From an uncultured Lachnospiraceae bacterium (GTDB lineage Bacteria; Bacillota; Clostridia; Lachnospirales; Lachnospiraceae), in assembly GCA_905235275.1 (NCBI GenBank), contig CAJOLA010000001.1, positions 1 to 64,000 of the forward strand: DNA of 64,000 nt. The letters run 5' to 3'. The notes beneath the pieces are model-generated. The model saw nothing but the letters and a program-made list of their open reading frames with translations, was not told the DNA's origin and did not search any database. Positions 54,155-62,624 of this stretch are shown piece after piece (positions within the stretch are counted from its first letter, which is position 1; the number at the start of each line of letters is the position of its first letter). A program made the position numbers and the translations under genes.

Positions 54155-55809
54155 TATTTCCACTTCCAATCTTTCATGTTACAAATGATTGGACCTCCGT
54201 GTCCGTGAGGATGAGGTATCTGGGTACTCTTTGAAACATTAAGATTGTCATTTATAAAGTAGCAATGCTCTATATTTACAAGATAGAGATATGGGTAATC
54301 TTCCTCAGCGATGTCCTGAGCTTCACGCCATTCTTTTATTGCATCAGGTTCGTTATTCGCATCGATGGCTTTTGTTATTGCTTCATCCACCTTTGGATTA
54401 TTGTATGCTATAACATTCGAATATCCCGTAAGGAAGTTCTTGGAATAGAATAAGTTTTCAATAACCGTCGGACTGTACTGTCCCCAGCCCCATACAAGAG
54501 GCGTTGAATACATAAGACCTTCCGCATCATCCCATGAAGCATTTTTTACATTTATCTTAATTCCAAGGTCCTTTGCATTCTCCGAAAATGCCACGGCAAG
54601 ATTATATCTGTCTTCATCGTTACCCGGTGCGATAACATCAAATTCACAAGCGAGCCCGTCTTTCTTTCTTACGTCACCTTCCAGCTTCCAACCGGCATCG
54701 TCAAGTATCTTTTTCGCCTCATCAAGACGGTTGTCAGACCATGTCTTTGTGGTTGCCCACTGAAGATTATTGGTGAAATGCACGGCAGGCTTTCCTACTC
54801 CGTTAAATGCATTTTGAATTATCTGCTGTCTGTTAATTCCGATGGAAAGAGCTTCTCTTACGGCATGATCGCTGGTAACGTTGTTTCCAACCTTGCGCTC
54901 AATACCGTCCTTATCTTTCATCGTGCCCTCTTCAATCATCGGGAAACTGATCTGACGAACGTCCATGGTTTCAAAACGATCCAATGTCATTCCGGGTGCG
55001 GTTTTATTGGCATGGGTGGATCCGACCATAACGATGTCAAGCTGTCCTGACTGCGCAGCCGCAACCGCCGCATCCTGATCCATGTATACTATCGTAACCT
55101 TATCAATACTCGGGGCACCGTCAAAATGATCTTTATTGGCTTCAAGAATTATCTGCTGGTTAGGTGTATATTCAAGCACCTTCCATGCGCCCGTTCCTAT
55201 CGGCTTCGTATCAAAAGCGGAACTGTTATAAGCATCACTTGGAACTATCTGCAGTCTCGATGCAACATCGACGAAAGGTGAGTACGGTTCTTTAAGCTTA
55301 AACTCAACCGTGTAATCATCCTTAGCCGTTGCGCTTTCAAGGTTAGTCAGGTCTACGTTCTCATTATTAGCCTGATTGTTTTTTACTTCGTTGTATGTAA
55401 ATGTCACATCCTCTGCGGTAAAATCACTGCCGTCCGAGAATTTTATACCTTTTTTAAGAGTAAAAGTATATGTAAGGGCATCATCGCTGATAGTCCATGT
55501 ATCGGCAAGATCGCCAACATATTCGGAATTCGGATTAACCTTTAAAAGTGCATTACAAACAAACGGATAACCGTAAGACATTGATCCTTTTACGGGATCA
55601 AGACTGTTATCAAAAATCGAGGTTCCGAGGAACGCTGTTACATCCCCTGAAGATTTCAGGCTGCCACCGCCGCTGCTTTGAGCCTGCGTGGTAGCTTCGC
55701 CTGTAGTTTCTCCTCCGGTATTGCCTCCGGAACTTCCACATCCTGCAAGTCCGATAGCTCCCACTACCGCAAGTGCAGATAAAGTCATTGGTAAAACTTT
55801 TTTTAACAT
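54154..55809 (-). CDS. Importer 3: solute-binding lipoprotein (family 5)
   Basis: A 551-residue lipoprotein (lipobox LAGC, Cys about 24, Gly/Ser/Thr linker). Family-5 signatures include KGIKFSDGSDFTAEDVTFTYNE and TKPIGTGAWKVLEY. Near the C-terminus lies PHPHGHGG, a His-rich spot that also occurs in the importer-4 protein and could contribute to metal or ligand binding. It is first in the operon, with a candidate TTGACA -35 box and a nested inverted repeat in its leader. Confidence 0.9.
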   Translation of the reverse strand: MLKKVLPMTLSALAVVGAIGLAGCGSSGGNTGGETTGEATTQAQSSGGGSLKSSGDVTAFLGTSIFDNSLDPVKGSMSYGYPFVCNALLKVNPNSEYVGDLADTWTISDDALTYTFTLKKGIKFSDGSDFTAEDVTFTYNEVKNNQANNENVDLTNLESATAKDDYTVEFKLKEPYSPFVDVASRLQIVPSDAYNSSAFDTKPIGTGAWKVLEYTPNQQIILEANKDHFDGAPSIDKVTIVYMDQDAAVAAAQSGQLDIVMVGSTHANKTAPGMTLDRFETMDVRQISFPMIEEGTMKDKDGIERKVGNNVTSDHAVREALSIGINRQQIIQNAFNGVGKPAVHFTNNLQWATTKTWSDNRLDEAKKILDDAGWKLEGDVRKKDGLACEFDVIAPGNDEDRYNLAVAFSENAKDLGIKINVKNASWDDAEGLMYSTPLVWGWGQYSPTVIENLFYSKNFLTGYSNVIAYNNPKVDEAITKAIDANNEPDAIKEWREAQDIAEEDYPYLYLVNIEHCYFINDNLNVSKSTQIPHPHGHGGPIICNMKDWKWK

Positions 55810-55851
55810 ATATTTTTCTCCTTAAAAATTTTTTTGCAATAAACCTTTAAC

Positions 55852-55893
55852 ACAGATGATTTATGCCACATAAATGATAGATGGAACATCTGT
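55852..55893. repeat. Nested inverted repeat in the importer-3 leader
   Basis: acagatg ... catctgt (7 bp) encloses atttatg-cca-cataaat (7 bp), with 11 unpaired bases on one side. It could be a transcribed stem-loop in the leader of the solute-binding protein gene or an operator. It matches no riboswitch I recognise. Confidence 0.5.
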
Positions 55894-55919
55894 CAAAAAT
55901 AAGCCCTGTATGGGGATAT
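55891..55919 (-). promoter_or_regulatory. Weak GC-tract dyad and TTGACA box (importer 3)
   Basis: Plus strand aagCCCtgtatGGGGatat (55901-55919) is a degenerate version of the dyads upstream of importers 1 and 2. On the minus strand a consensus TTGACA (-35) follows five bases later. No good -10 is visible at 16-18 bp (TTATGT is the best). Confidence 0.35.
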
Positions 55920-55991
55920 GTTCTCCTGTAATTTTCTTATGATTTTTAAACCGCCGACATATTTTCAAACAACAGGAATTTGTCCCGAAAC

Positions 55992-56020
55992 AAAAAAACA
56001 GGCTTCAAACGCCTGTTTCA
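55992..56020 (-). terminator. Terminator of the ylmH unit
   Basis: Minus strand aaacaggc-gtttgaa-gcctgttt followed by a run of Ts, 20 bases after the ylmH stop codon. Confidence 0.88.
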
Positions 56021-56039
56021 TAAAACTGCCGACTTAATT

Positions 56040-56789
56040 TCACACATATTTCCTCACCGTAACGGACACGTTCCCCTTTGCGGTTTTTTTACTTTCACCG
56101 TCATATACAAACTTCCCGTGCCCGCGTACCGCCACGACATCTCCCACGGATAATACAAGACTTTCATTCCCGCAGTTTTTGCCGTTTACAAGCACCATTC
56201 CCGATGTGAAAAGCACACGAGACGCAGATCTTGAAAGATTATAGAGCCTGGCAATAATTGCATCTATCCTGGGTGTGGCCACTATCAGACGAAGCTCCTT
56301 TAATTCAGGCTCAAGTCCTTCCGGAATCTCTTTTACCCTCTCACACATGACCGTTGTATTTTTTATGCGGTCAATATTTTCCGTAACAAATCCTGCGATG
56401 CGTTCATTAACGAACACGTAAGCGGTTGATTTATGTTTATCGATCATGATATCGCCTATGGTATCACGCTCAATTCCCAGGCTCATAAGACTCCCCAAAA
56501 AATCCCTGTGCGTTAAGGGCTCGGCATACTTTGAATTAAGAGCCCTTATCCTTATTATCGCTATGGGAAAATCACATTCGTATCCGAGCTCATCCGCATC
56601 TCCGAAGCGCACCATGACTCGTTCGCACTCCTTCGCTCCGCCCCAGGTCTTTATATACTTCCCGTTTGAGACATCAAAACAAAGGGCGGCATCCCCGGGG
56701 GACAAAAATCCCGTAAAACGGTAAACGCCGCCCGATATGGCCTGCCGCTCAAGATCTTCAAATCTTTTTTTTAAAAAATGCTCATCCAT
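56040..56789 (-). CDS. ylmH: YlmH-type S4 RNA-binding protein
   Basis: A 249-residue protein with the YlmH arrangement: an N-terminal helical region, a middle domain with ALNSKYAEPLTHRDFLGSLMSLGIERD, IGDI and YVFVNERIAGFV, and a C-terminal S4 domain (about residues 170-235, PRIDAIIARLYNLSRSASRVLF). YlmH in other Firmicutes binds RNA/ribosomes (quality control) and is normally encoded next to sepF and divIVA. Here it is about 40 kb away from sepF, downstream of a 5'-nucleotidase, between two importer operons. Confidence 0.88.
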   Translation of the reverse strand: MDEHFLKKRFEDLERQAISGGVYRFTGFLSPGDAALCFDVSNGKYIKTWGGAKECERVMVRFGDADELGYECDFPIAIIRIRALNSKYAEPLTHRDFLGSLMSLGIERDTIGDIMIDKHKSTAYVFVNERIAGFVTENIDRIKNTTVMCERVKEIPEGLEPELKELRLIVATPRIDAIIARLYNLSRSASRVLFTSGMVLVNGKNCGNESLVLSVGDVVAVRGHGKFVYDGESKKTAKGNVSVTVRKYV

Positions 56790-56838
56790 AACAGGTGTTA
56801 AATTAAACTTTCAAATTCTGTTCCTTTTATTCTCCGAC

Positions 56839-59166
56839 TTACGGAAGGAAGTTTATTCTTCCCTGTCCGTCGGGATCGGAGTATTCGGAAGGAATCTCTC
56901 CTCCGAGATATTTAAGATATTCCTCAAGCGACTCCACGTCAGTTATCATTCTTCCCATATCCATGCGCTCACCGGTAAACATATTGTAACCGTTTCCGTC
57001 GTTTATAAGAATGTAGTCGATTGACGTGCATTTATATAATCGGTTCGGATCAAGAGGCTCTCCGTTCACTTTAATATTGCTGACCCTTCGCGGACCGTCC
57101 ACGGATACGAATTCATCTAATTCATTGACTTTAACGGATGACTCTATGGAAGTATCAACGTCAAACGTGATACCTGATACCTGAAGAAATCCTCCGAACA
57201 TATCAGGGAATGAATGAACACTGAATTCCAGGGCGTCAGCAATCTCACTTCCCTTCACTTTACTTAAAGCAAGCTGATTGACAAACGGATTTACATTAAG
57301 AAGGTCTCCGCGCTTTATCTCTCCGGGGGTGATATTCGCCCTCACACCGCCACCGTTAACAAATGCTATCTCTGCTCCCGCAGAGTATCTGTATGCATCC
57401 GCAACGAAATCACCGAGGTTCGTTTCATTATTTCTGACAAGCCATCCGGCATCGTCTTTTGCAACAAGCCCGAAATCAGTCTTACCAACCTTTTGCTCAG
57501 TTATCTTTGCGAGCATTTCTTTTTCTTCATTTATGACTTTGGTCGTCTCCGCATCAGACTTTGTATAATCACCGATAAGTTCGGTCTTCATATTCCCTGC
57601 CGGGTCAATGGTAAGCTTTCCTATGGAAGGCAGCTGATAGCCGTCCTGGGTAAGCAGCACATCCTTACCTTCGGAATTTTTAACCTTCTCCATCTCCACT
57701 ATACTGTGGGAATGTCCGTCCAAAACGACATCTATTCCTTTTGTATTTGCTATCACATCATTAGATGTGTAAGGAGTATCCGAAGCATTTATTCCCAAAT
57801 GCGACAAGAGAATGCAGTAATCGGCTCCCTCATTTCTTGCATCATCCACTGCTTTCTGAACTGCGTCATAAAGATTGCGTCCGTTATTTCCCTCACGGAA
57901 TCCGTATATGAAATTTCCGTTTTCATCCTGGAAAAATTTCGGAGTTGATTCCGTCGGAGTCGTAGGCGTGGTCACTCCCACAAAAGCTATTTGCTTTCCT
58001 CCGGCATCCATTATCGTGTACGGTTCAAATACAAGCTCTCCGGTCCTTAAGTCGGTGAAATTACAGGACACATAAGGATAATTGGCACTTCCCGTCAAAT
58101 CCATAAATCTGTCCATTCCGTAATCATAATCATGGTTTCCGGGAGTAGCCACGTCATAGCCGACAATATTCATTATGTTTCGTATCGCCCCACCCTGTGT
58201 GAGTGTTCCAAGCGCCGCCCCCTGGAATTCATCCCCGCTGTCAACAAGGAATACGATGTTGTTTGGATCTGCTTCAAGCTCTTTTTTGTATGAGGCAAGA
58301 GCGGAATAACCGATATTATTATCTACGCCGCAGTGAACGTCATTGGTATAGAGAACGATTATATTCTTATTGTCATCATCCCCTTTGTTCAAATATGTAA
58401 TGTTTGAAGGCTTTGCATAAATCTCAAATTCAGCCCCCGATACCGCACTGCCTTCTTCATCCGTCTTATTTATACAAAATCCTTCGGGCTCATCCGCATT
58501 AACCTGATACGATCCGGCAAAGCCTGCAGCGCCCAAGGCTCCCGCGCAAATAAATACGATAAGAGAACCGAACCTTTTCTTTTTTATCAGAATTGCACCG
58601 ACAACCGTTAATGCGGCTCCCGCGGCAATGCCGACCCAAAGCGATAAATGATTTTTATCTCCCGTATCCGGCGTACCTGTGACATGCTCTCCCGCACCCG
58701 TGTAATCCGTCGGCAAGTTATCATCGGCGGGCGTTACTTCCGCCTTACGGTTTATTATATTCACGCTGCCTTTGCTTAAATCCGCACTGACAGACCTCTC
58801 ATCCGCCGTATACCCTTTAGGAATAACGGATTCATATATCCTTATCTCTCCGTCCGTCCCGTAACCGGTAAGATTAATCTTTCCCCGATCATCAGTTTTA
58901 TATGTCCCCAGGAGCTTTTCATTTTCAAAAAGCTCTGCAAACTCATCGTAAGTCACATATTCGCTTTTCAATCCGTCCGGCCAACCGACGGCATACAAAT
59001 CATAATCTTTAGGAACATCATCAATTGACGCAGGAGCAGGCCCGGAATATGTTACGGAACCGCTCCCGTAGTCTGCCGCTTCTACTGAATATGCACTTAA
59101 AACAGCAGCCCCCGACAGGACTGCCGCCCCCAAAATAACACCTGCCATTTTCTTTGCGTTTTTCAT
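56839..59166 (-). CDS. Membrane-hairpin 5'-nucleotidase with SpaA-like N-terminus
   Basis: A 775-residue surface protein. Signal peptide (cleavage near residue 30), then a SpaA/Cna-B-like region (about 35-142, including GTYKTDDRGKI and IPKGYT). A sortase-like motif TPDTGD (165-170) precedes a helix (174-194), KKKR and a second helix (201-219). A short SpaA-like strand (KTDEEGSAVSGAEFEIYA, about 233-250) follows. The rest is a metallophosphoesterase/5'-nucleotidase with TNDVHCG, DSGDEFQG, PGNHDYDYG, GHSHS, then the C-terminal domain (VNGGGVRANITPGEI). It should release nucleosides or phosphate outside the cell. The sorting-like signal in the middle rather than at the end is odd: both domains would face outward, held by a helical hairpin. 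No C-terminal anchor is present. Confidence 0.87.
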   Translation of the reverse strand: MKNAKKMAGVILGAAVLSGAAVLSAYSVEAADYGSGSVTYSGPAPASIDDVPKDYDLYAVGWPDGLKSEYVTYDEFAELFENEKLLGTYKTDDRGKINLTGYGTDGEIRIYESVIPKGYTADERSVSADLSKGSVNIINRKAEVTPADDNLPTDYTGAGEHVTGTPDTGDKNHLSLWVGIAAGAALTVVGAILIKKKRFGSLIVFICAGALGAAGFAGSYQVNADEPEGFCINKTDEEGSAVSGAEFEIYAKPSNITYLNKGDDDNKNIIVLYTNDVHCGVDNNIGYSALASYKKELEADPNNIVFLVDSGDEFQGAALGTLTQGGAIRNIMNIVGYDVATPGNHDYDYGMDRFMDLTGSANYPYVSCNFTDLRTGELVFEPYTIMDAGGKQIAFVGVTTPTTPTESTPKFFQDENGNFIYGFREGNNGRNLYDAVQKAVDDARNEGADYCILLSHLGINASDTPYTSNDVIANTKGIDVVLDGHSHSIVEMEKVKNSEGKDVLLTQDGYQLPSIGKLTIDPAGNMKTELIGDYTKSDAETTKVINEEKEMLAKITEQKVGKTDFGLVAKDDAGWLVRNNETNLGDFVADAYRYSAGAEIAFVNGGGVRANITPGEIKRGDLLNVNPFVNQLALSKVKGSEIADALEFSVHSFPDMFGGFLQVSGITFDVDTSIESSVKVNELDEFVSVDGPRRVSNIKVNGEPLDPNRLYKCTSIDYILINDGNGYNMFTGERMDMGRMITDVESLEEYLKYLGGEIPSEYSDPDGQGRINFLP

Positions 59167-59224
59167 CGAACTCCTCCCTTCCCATATCTGTTACACTTGT
59201 TTACATTTTATCACAATAAAATGC

Positions 59225-59258
59225 AATAAGACACGGGAAGTTATTCCCGTGTCTTATT
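59225..59258 (-). terminator. Perfect 15-bp hairpin after importer 4
   Basis: aataagacacgggaa-gtta-ttcccgtgtcttatt is a perfect inverted repeat that begins at the importer-4 ATPase stop codon. The T-run on the minus strand after it is weak, but the stem is strong, and it separates importer 4 from the 5'-nucleotidase. Confidence 0.75.
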
Positions 59259-59887
59259 TAAACATCCGCTCTTTCTATGTTATTCAGTTTCGGCAATTCA
59301 ATGATTCTTGTGCATACCCTCTCGGCCAGAGAGCTGTTGTGAGTGATAATCATCATGCCGAGATTTCTTTTATCGGCTTCTTCAAGAAGAAGGTTCCAAA
59401 TCTGTGCCTGGGTAATGGCATCAAGCATCGTCGTTATCTCATCACATACAAGAAACTTTGTCTCGGGTGCAAGTACCCTCGCTATACAAAATCTCTGTAA
59501 TTCTCCACCGGACAATTCGGACGGCCATCTGGAAAACCATTTTTTCTCGATACCCATACGGGCGAGCAGGTCGTCGTCAGGCTCCCAAGCCTCCTGCAGA
59601 ATGTCTTTCATCTTCAGGCGGGGATTTACGGAAAACTCGGGATGCTGGTAAATCATCTGTATCGGTGAATAGCCTTTCTTCGGTAAGTCGTTACCGTCGA
59701 GTGTAACCTTTCCCGTTAGCGGTTTCACGTAACCGGATAAAATCTTGGCCAGGGTGCTTTTGCCGTAACCGGAAGGTCCGACAACGCCGACTCTCTCTCC
59801 GCTTTCAATGGATATGGATACATCACGTAACACCCACGGATTCTTATTGTTATATCTGAAGCTTATATTATCACCCGTCAGCTGCAT
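59258..59887 (-). CDS. Importer 4: short ATPase (paralogue of importer 3)
   Basis: A 209-residue ATPase from the ATG at 59887 (AGGTG five bases upstream; the track uses an earlier GTG). Walker A GPSGYGKST, signature LSGGELQR, Walker B FLVCDEITTMLD. It is nearly identical in layout and length to the importer-3 copy, including the IIELP.LN.IERADV end. Unlike the importer-3 copy, no methyltransferase follows; the hairpin terminator comes directly. Confidence 0.88.
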   Translation of the reverse strand: MQLTGDNISFRYNNKNPWVLRDVSISIESGERVGVVGPSGYGKSTLAKILSGYVKPLTGKVTLDGNDLPKKGYSPIQMIYQHPEFSVNPRLKMKDILQEAWEPDDDLLARMGIEKKWFSRWPSELSGGELQRFCIARVLAPETKFLVCDEITTMLDAITQAQIWNLLLEEADKRNLGMMIITHNSSLAERVCTRIIELPKLNNIERADV

Positions 59888-60788
59888 GTACACACCTAAC
59901 CTTTCCGCCCCTTACATCCGCCATCGGAACATCGCAGGCGCATTTATCATCGCGCTTATGACAGCGCGGTGCAAAAAGGCAGCCTGAGAAAAGGTCGCCG
60001 GCATACGGCTGTGTTCCTTTTATGGGCTCAAAATTATTCTGCGGTAAAGCATTGATCAGTGCCTGAGAATAAGGATGTCTTAATCTTTCACTGTGCTCCA
60101 CAAAATCATCCACCGGCGCAATCTCCAGGATTGAACCGGCATAAAATACCGCAATCCTGTCTGCCACACCGAGTGCCAAATCAATATCATGGGTAATGAG
60201 AAGTATGCCCGTACCCCTGTCAGCAAGCTCCCTAAAATCCTTCAGAGCTTCAAGTGCCATCTTAAGATCAAGGCCCGGAGTCGGCTCATCAGCTATAATC
60301 AGGTCAGGCTTACCCATAAGCGCAGACGTTACGAGAACCCTTCGCGCCATACCTCCAGAGCACTGAAACGGATATTTTTTCTCGGTGCCTTCCGGAAGGT
60401 TGTATTGCTTAAAGAGCTCCTTTTGTCGCTCTTTTGTTCCGTGCACTCCGACAACCTGCTCTCCCACTTTCATGACGGGATCGAGGTGATCTACGGACTG
60501 CGGAATATAGGCGATGTCCGTGCCCATATATTTGCGTATGGATTTCTTATCTACTTTGTTACCCTTGTAGAATATTTCCCCATGCATATGTGAGTTTTTC
60601 GGAAGCAGTCCCAGAACGGCCTCGGCAAGAATACTTTTTCCCGAACCGCTGGAGCCCACTACCGCAACAATCTCACCGGAATTGACATTAAGAGAAAGCT
60701 GATGAATTACTTCGAGTTCGTATTTTCGAAATCCTTTTTTATACATGCTGAAAGCCACTAAGAGCTCTTTAACATTTAAAAGTTCCAT
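59871..60788 (-). CDS. Importer 4: ATPase (NikD/DppD type)
   Basis: A 305-residue ATPase from the ATG at 60788, which has AGGAGG five bases upstream. Walker A GSSGSGKSI, signature CSGGMARR, Walker B LIIADEPTPGLD, and a four-cysteine tail (GCLFAPRC, DDKCA, VRCVH). It aligns with the importer-3 protein along its whole length. Confidence 0.88.
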   Translation of the reverse strand: MELLNVKELLVAFSMYKKGFRKYELEVIHQLSLNVNSGEIVAVVGSSGSGKSILAEAVLGLLPKNSHMHGEIFYKGNKVDKKSIRKYMGTDIAYIPQSVDHLDPVMKVGEQVVGVHGTKERQKELFKQYNLPEGTEKKYPFQCSGGMARRVLVTSALMGKPDLIIADEPTPGLDLKMALEALKDFRELADRGTGILLITHDIDLALGVADRIAVFYAGSILEIAPVDDFVEHSERLRHPYSQALINALPQNNFEPIKGTQPYAGDLFSGCLFAPRCHKRDDKCACDVPMADVRGGKVRCVHAADG

Positions 60789-60802
60789 CACAACCTCCTC
60801 TC

Positions 60803-61648
60803 TTATTCGTTACCCGTTTGAGGGTTAAGCAGGTTCTTAAGTCCCTCACCTATCAGGTCAAAAAAGATAACCGCGATAAGAAGCATCAACCCCGGGAATA
60901 CGGCAAGCCACCATTTTCCCGTAACTATATGTGTCATGGCCTCGGACAAAATTACACCGATTGCCGGGAGCTCCTTCGGGAGTCCGAATCCCAGGAAGGT
61001 TACAGCCGATTCATGCATGATACAATGCGGGAAAAGAAGCGTTGCGCCGATAAAATATACCGGCAGAATGTGCGGAATAATATGCTTTACCGCAACCTGC
61101 CAACGGCTTCTTCCCATCTTGTAGGCCGCAAGTACATACTGCGAATTCCTAACCTGTAGCACTTCCTGTCTGATCATCCTCGTCATGGACGGCCAGTGGG
61201 TAACTGCCGCCGCAATCGTTATACCCATCACGCCTTTCCCCATCATGAATGAAATCAGGATAAGAAGCACCAGATGAGGAAGCCCCATGCAAAGGTCAAT
61301 CGCAAAATTTACGACTTTATCTACCCATCCGCCAAATACTGCAGAAAGTATGCCCATCACAATCGCAATCACCGAGCTTATCCCAACTGAGATAAGTCCG
61401 ATAATCATACTGATGGAAAGTCCTTTTATGGACCGAAAGAACATGTCCCGTCCAAGATTATCGGTTCCAAACCAATGCTCGGGTGAAGGCGCCAAAAACT
61501 TTTCGTTAAAATTAATGCCGTAGGCATCTTCGCTTAAACAACATCCCCAGATGAATACTCCCACAAGATAAACTGCGGCAATAATCATCGTAATAAGAAG
61601 TACGACTCTTCTGTTTAAGAGTCTGCTTTTTTTATGATATTTATGCAT
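60803..61648 (-). CDS. Importer 4: permease (NikC/DppC type)
   Basis: A 281-residue permease, the same length as the importer-3 protein, with WFGTDNLGRDMFFRSIKG and AYKMGRSRWQVAVKHIIPH. It overlaps the NikB-type permease by 8 nt, exactly as in importer 3, so gene junctions were preserved after duplication. Confidence 0.9.
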   Translation of the reverse strand: MHKYHKKSRLLNRRVVLLITMIIAAVYLVGVFIWGCCLSEDAYGINFNEKFLAPSPEHWFGTDNLGRDMFFRSIKGLSISMIIGLISVGISSVIAIVMGILSAVFGGWVDKVVNFAIDLCMGLPHLVLLILISFMMGKGVMGITIAAAVTHWPSMTRMIRQEVLQVRNSQYVLAAYKMGRSRWQVAVKHIIPHILPVYFIGATLLFPHCIMHESAVTFLGFGLPKELPAIGVILSEAMTHIVTGKWWLAVFPGLMLLIAVIFFDLIGEGLKNLLNPQTGNE

Positions 61649-62624
61649 GTGCTTTACCCTCCCTTATCCTGGGGTCAAACACACCATAAAGGATGTTGGC
61701 TATAAGGTTCCCCGAAAATACAAATATGGCAGAAACCAGGGATATTCCAAGAAGCAACGGAACATCCGCATTTAAGGCAGCCGCCGTCGTGGCAGTACCT
61801 ATTCCGGGGTATGAAAAGACGTTTTCCGCCAATGCCATACCGCCGAAAAGTTCGCTGAATGATGCGAACTGTAATGTTATGGCAGGGAGTGCTATATTTC
61901 TTAAAATGTGACGTTTTGTAATCTGCCTGTCGGTCTCTCCTCTTGTCTTGGCATACAAAACGTAGTCACTTTTCGCTATGTCAATATATTTTTGCCTTGT
62001 GTAGAGTATTACGTCACCCATACTCACAATGGTCAGTGTGAATGCGGGCAAAATCAAATGATATATTCTGTCGGCTATCGTTACGTCCTCTGCCGCCTTA
62101 CCTATAGGCGATGCCATACCTATCGGGAACCATCCCAAAAGTACCGCAAAGACAGTAAGAATAATCAGCCCCAGCCAATATGTCGGGGCTGACTTTAATC
62201 CTAAGAATATGGTTTTTATAATACGATCAAAAACTGAGTTCTCATGTTTGCCGCATGCCATGCCAAGTAAAAATCCGATTATTCCTGAAAGTACCCAGGC
62301 TATAAGCATAAGCACGATTGACATTGAAAAACGCTCTCCGATAACCTGTGCCACGGGCTTTTTGTAGGTTATGGACATTCCCATATCTCCCTGAAAGAGA
62401 TTTCCCAGCCATGTAAAAAACCTCTGCGGCAACGGGTCGTTTAGTCCCCAATGACTCGCTATCTCCTGCCTTGCTTCGGGCGAGAGTGTTGACTCCGTTC
62501 CGATGTAGGATGTCAGAGGATCTATCGGTGCGCTCGTTATGAGAATAAAGGCAAGAAGACTGACGGCAAATAACAGAATAACTAATCTGATTATTTCAGC
62601 GACAAGACTTTTTGTCCTAAACAT
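61641..62624 (-). CDS. Importer 4: permease (NikB/DppB type)
   Basis: A 327-residue permease starting MFRTKSLVAEI, one base after the solute-binding protein stop. It carries ITSAPIDPLTSYIG and ENVFSYPGIGTATTAAAL and is very similar to the importer-3 copy. It forms the membrane channel with the NikC-type protein. Confidence 0.9.
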   Translation of the reverse strand: MFRTKSLVAEIIRLVILLFAVSLLAFILITSAPIDPLTSYIGTESTLSPEARQEIASHWGLNDPLPQRFFTWLGNLFQGDMGMSITYKKPVAQVIGERFSMSIVLMLIAWVLSGIIGFLLGMACGKHENSVFDRIIKTIFLGLKSAPTYWLGLIILTVFAVLLGWFPIGMASPIGKAAEDVTIADRIYHLILPAFTLTIVSMGDVILYTRQKYIDIAKSDYVLYAKTRGETDRQITKRHILRNIALPAITLQFASFSELFGGMALAENVFSYPGIGTATTAAALNADVPLLLGISLVSAIFVFSGNLIANILYGVFDPRIREGKAHA

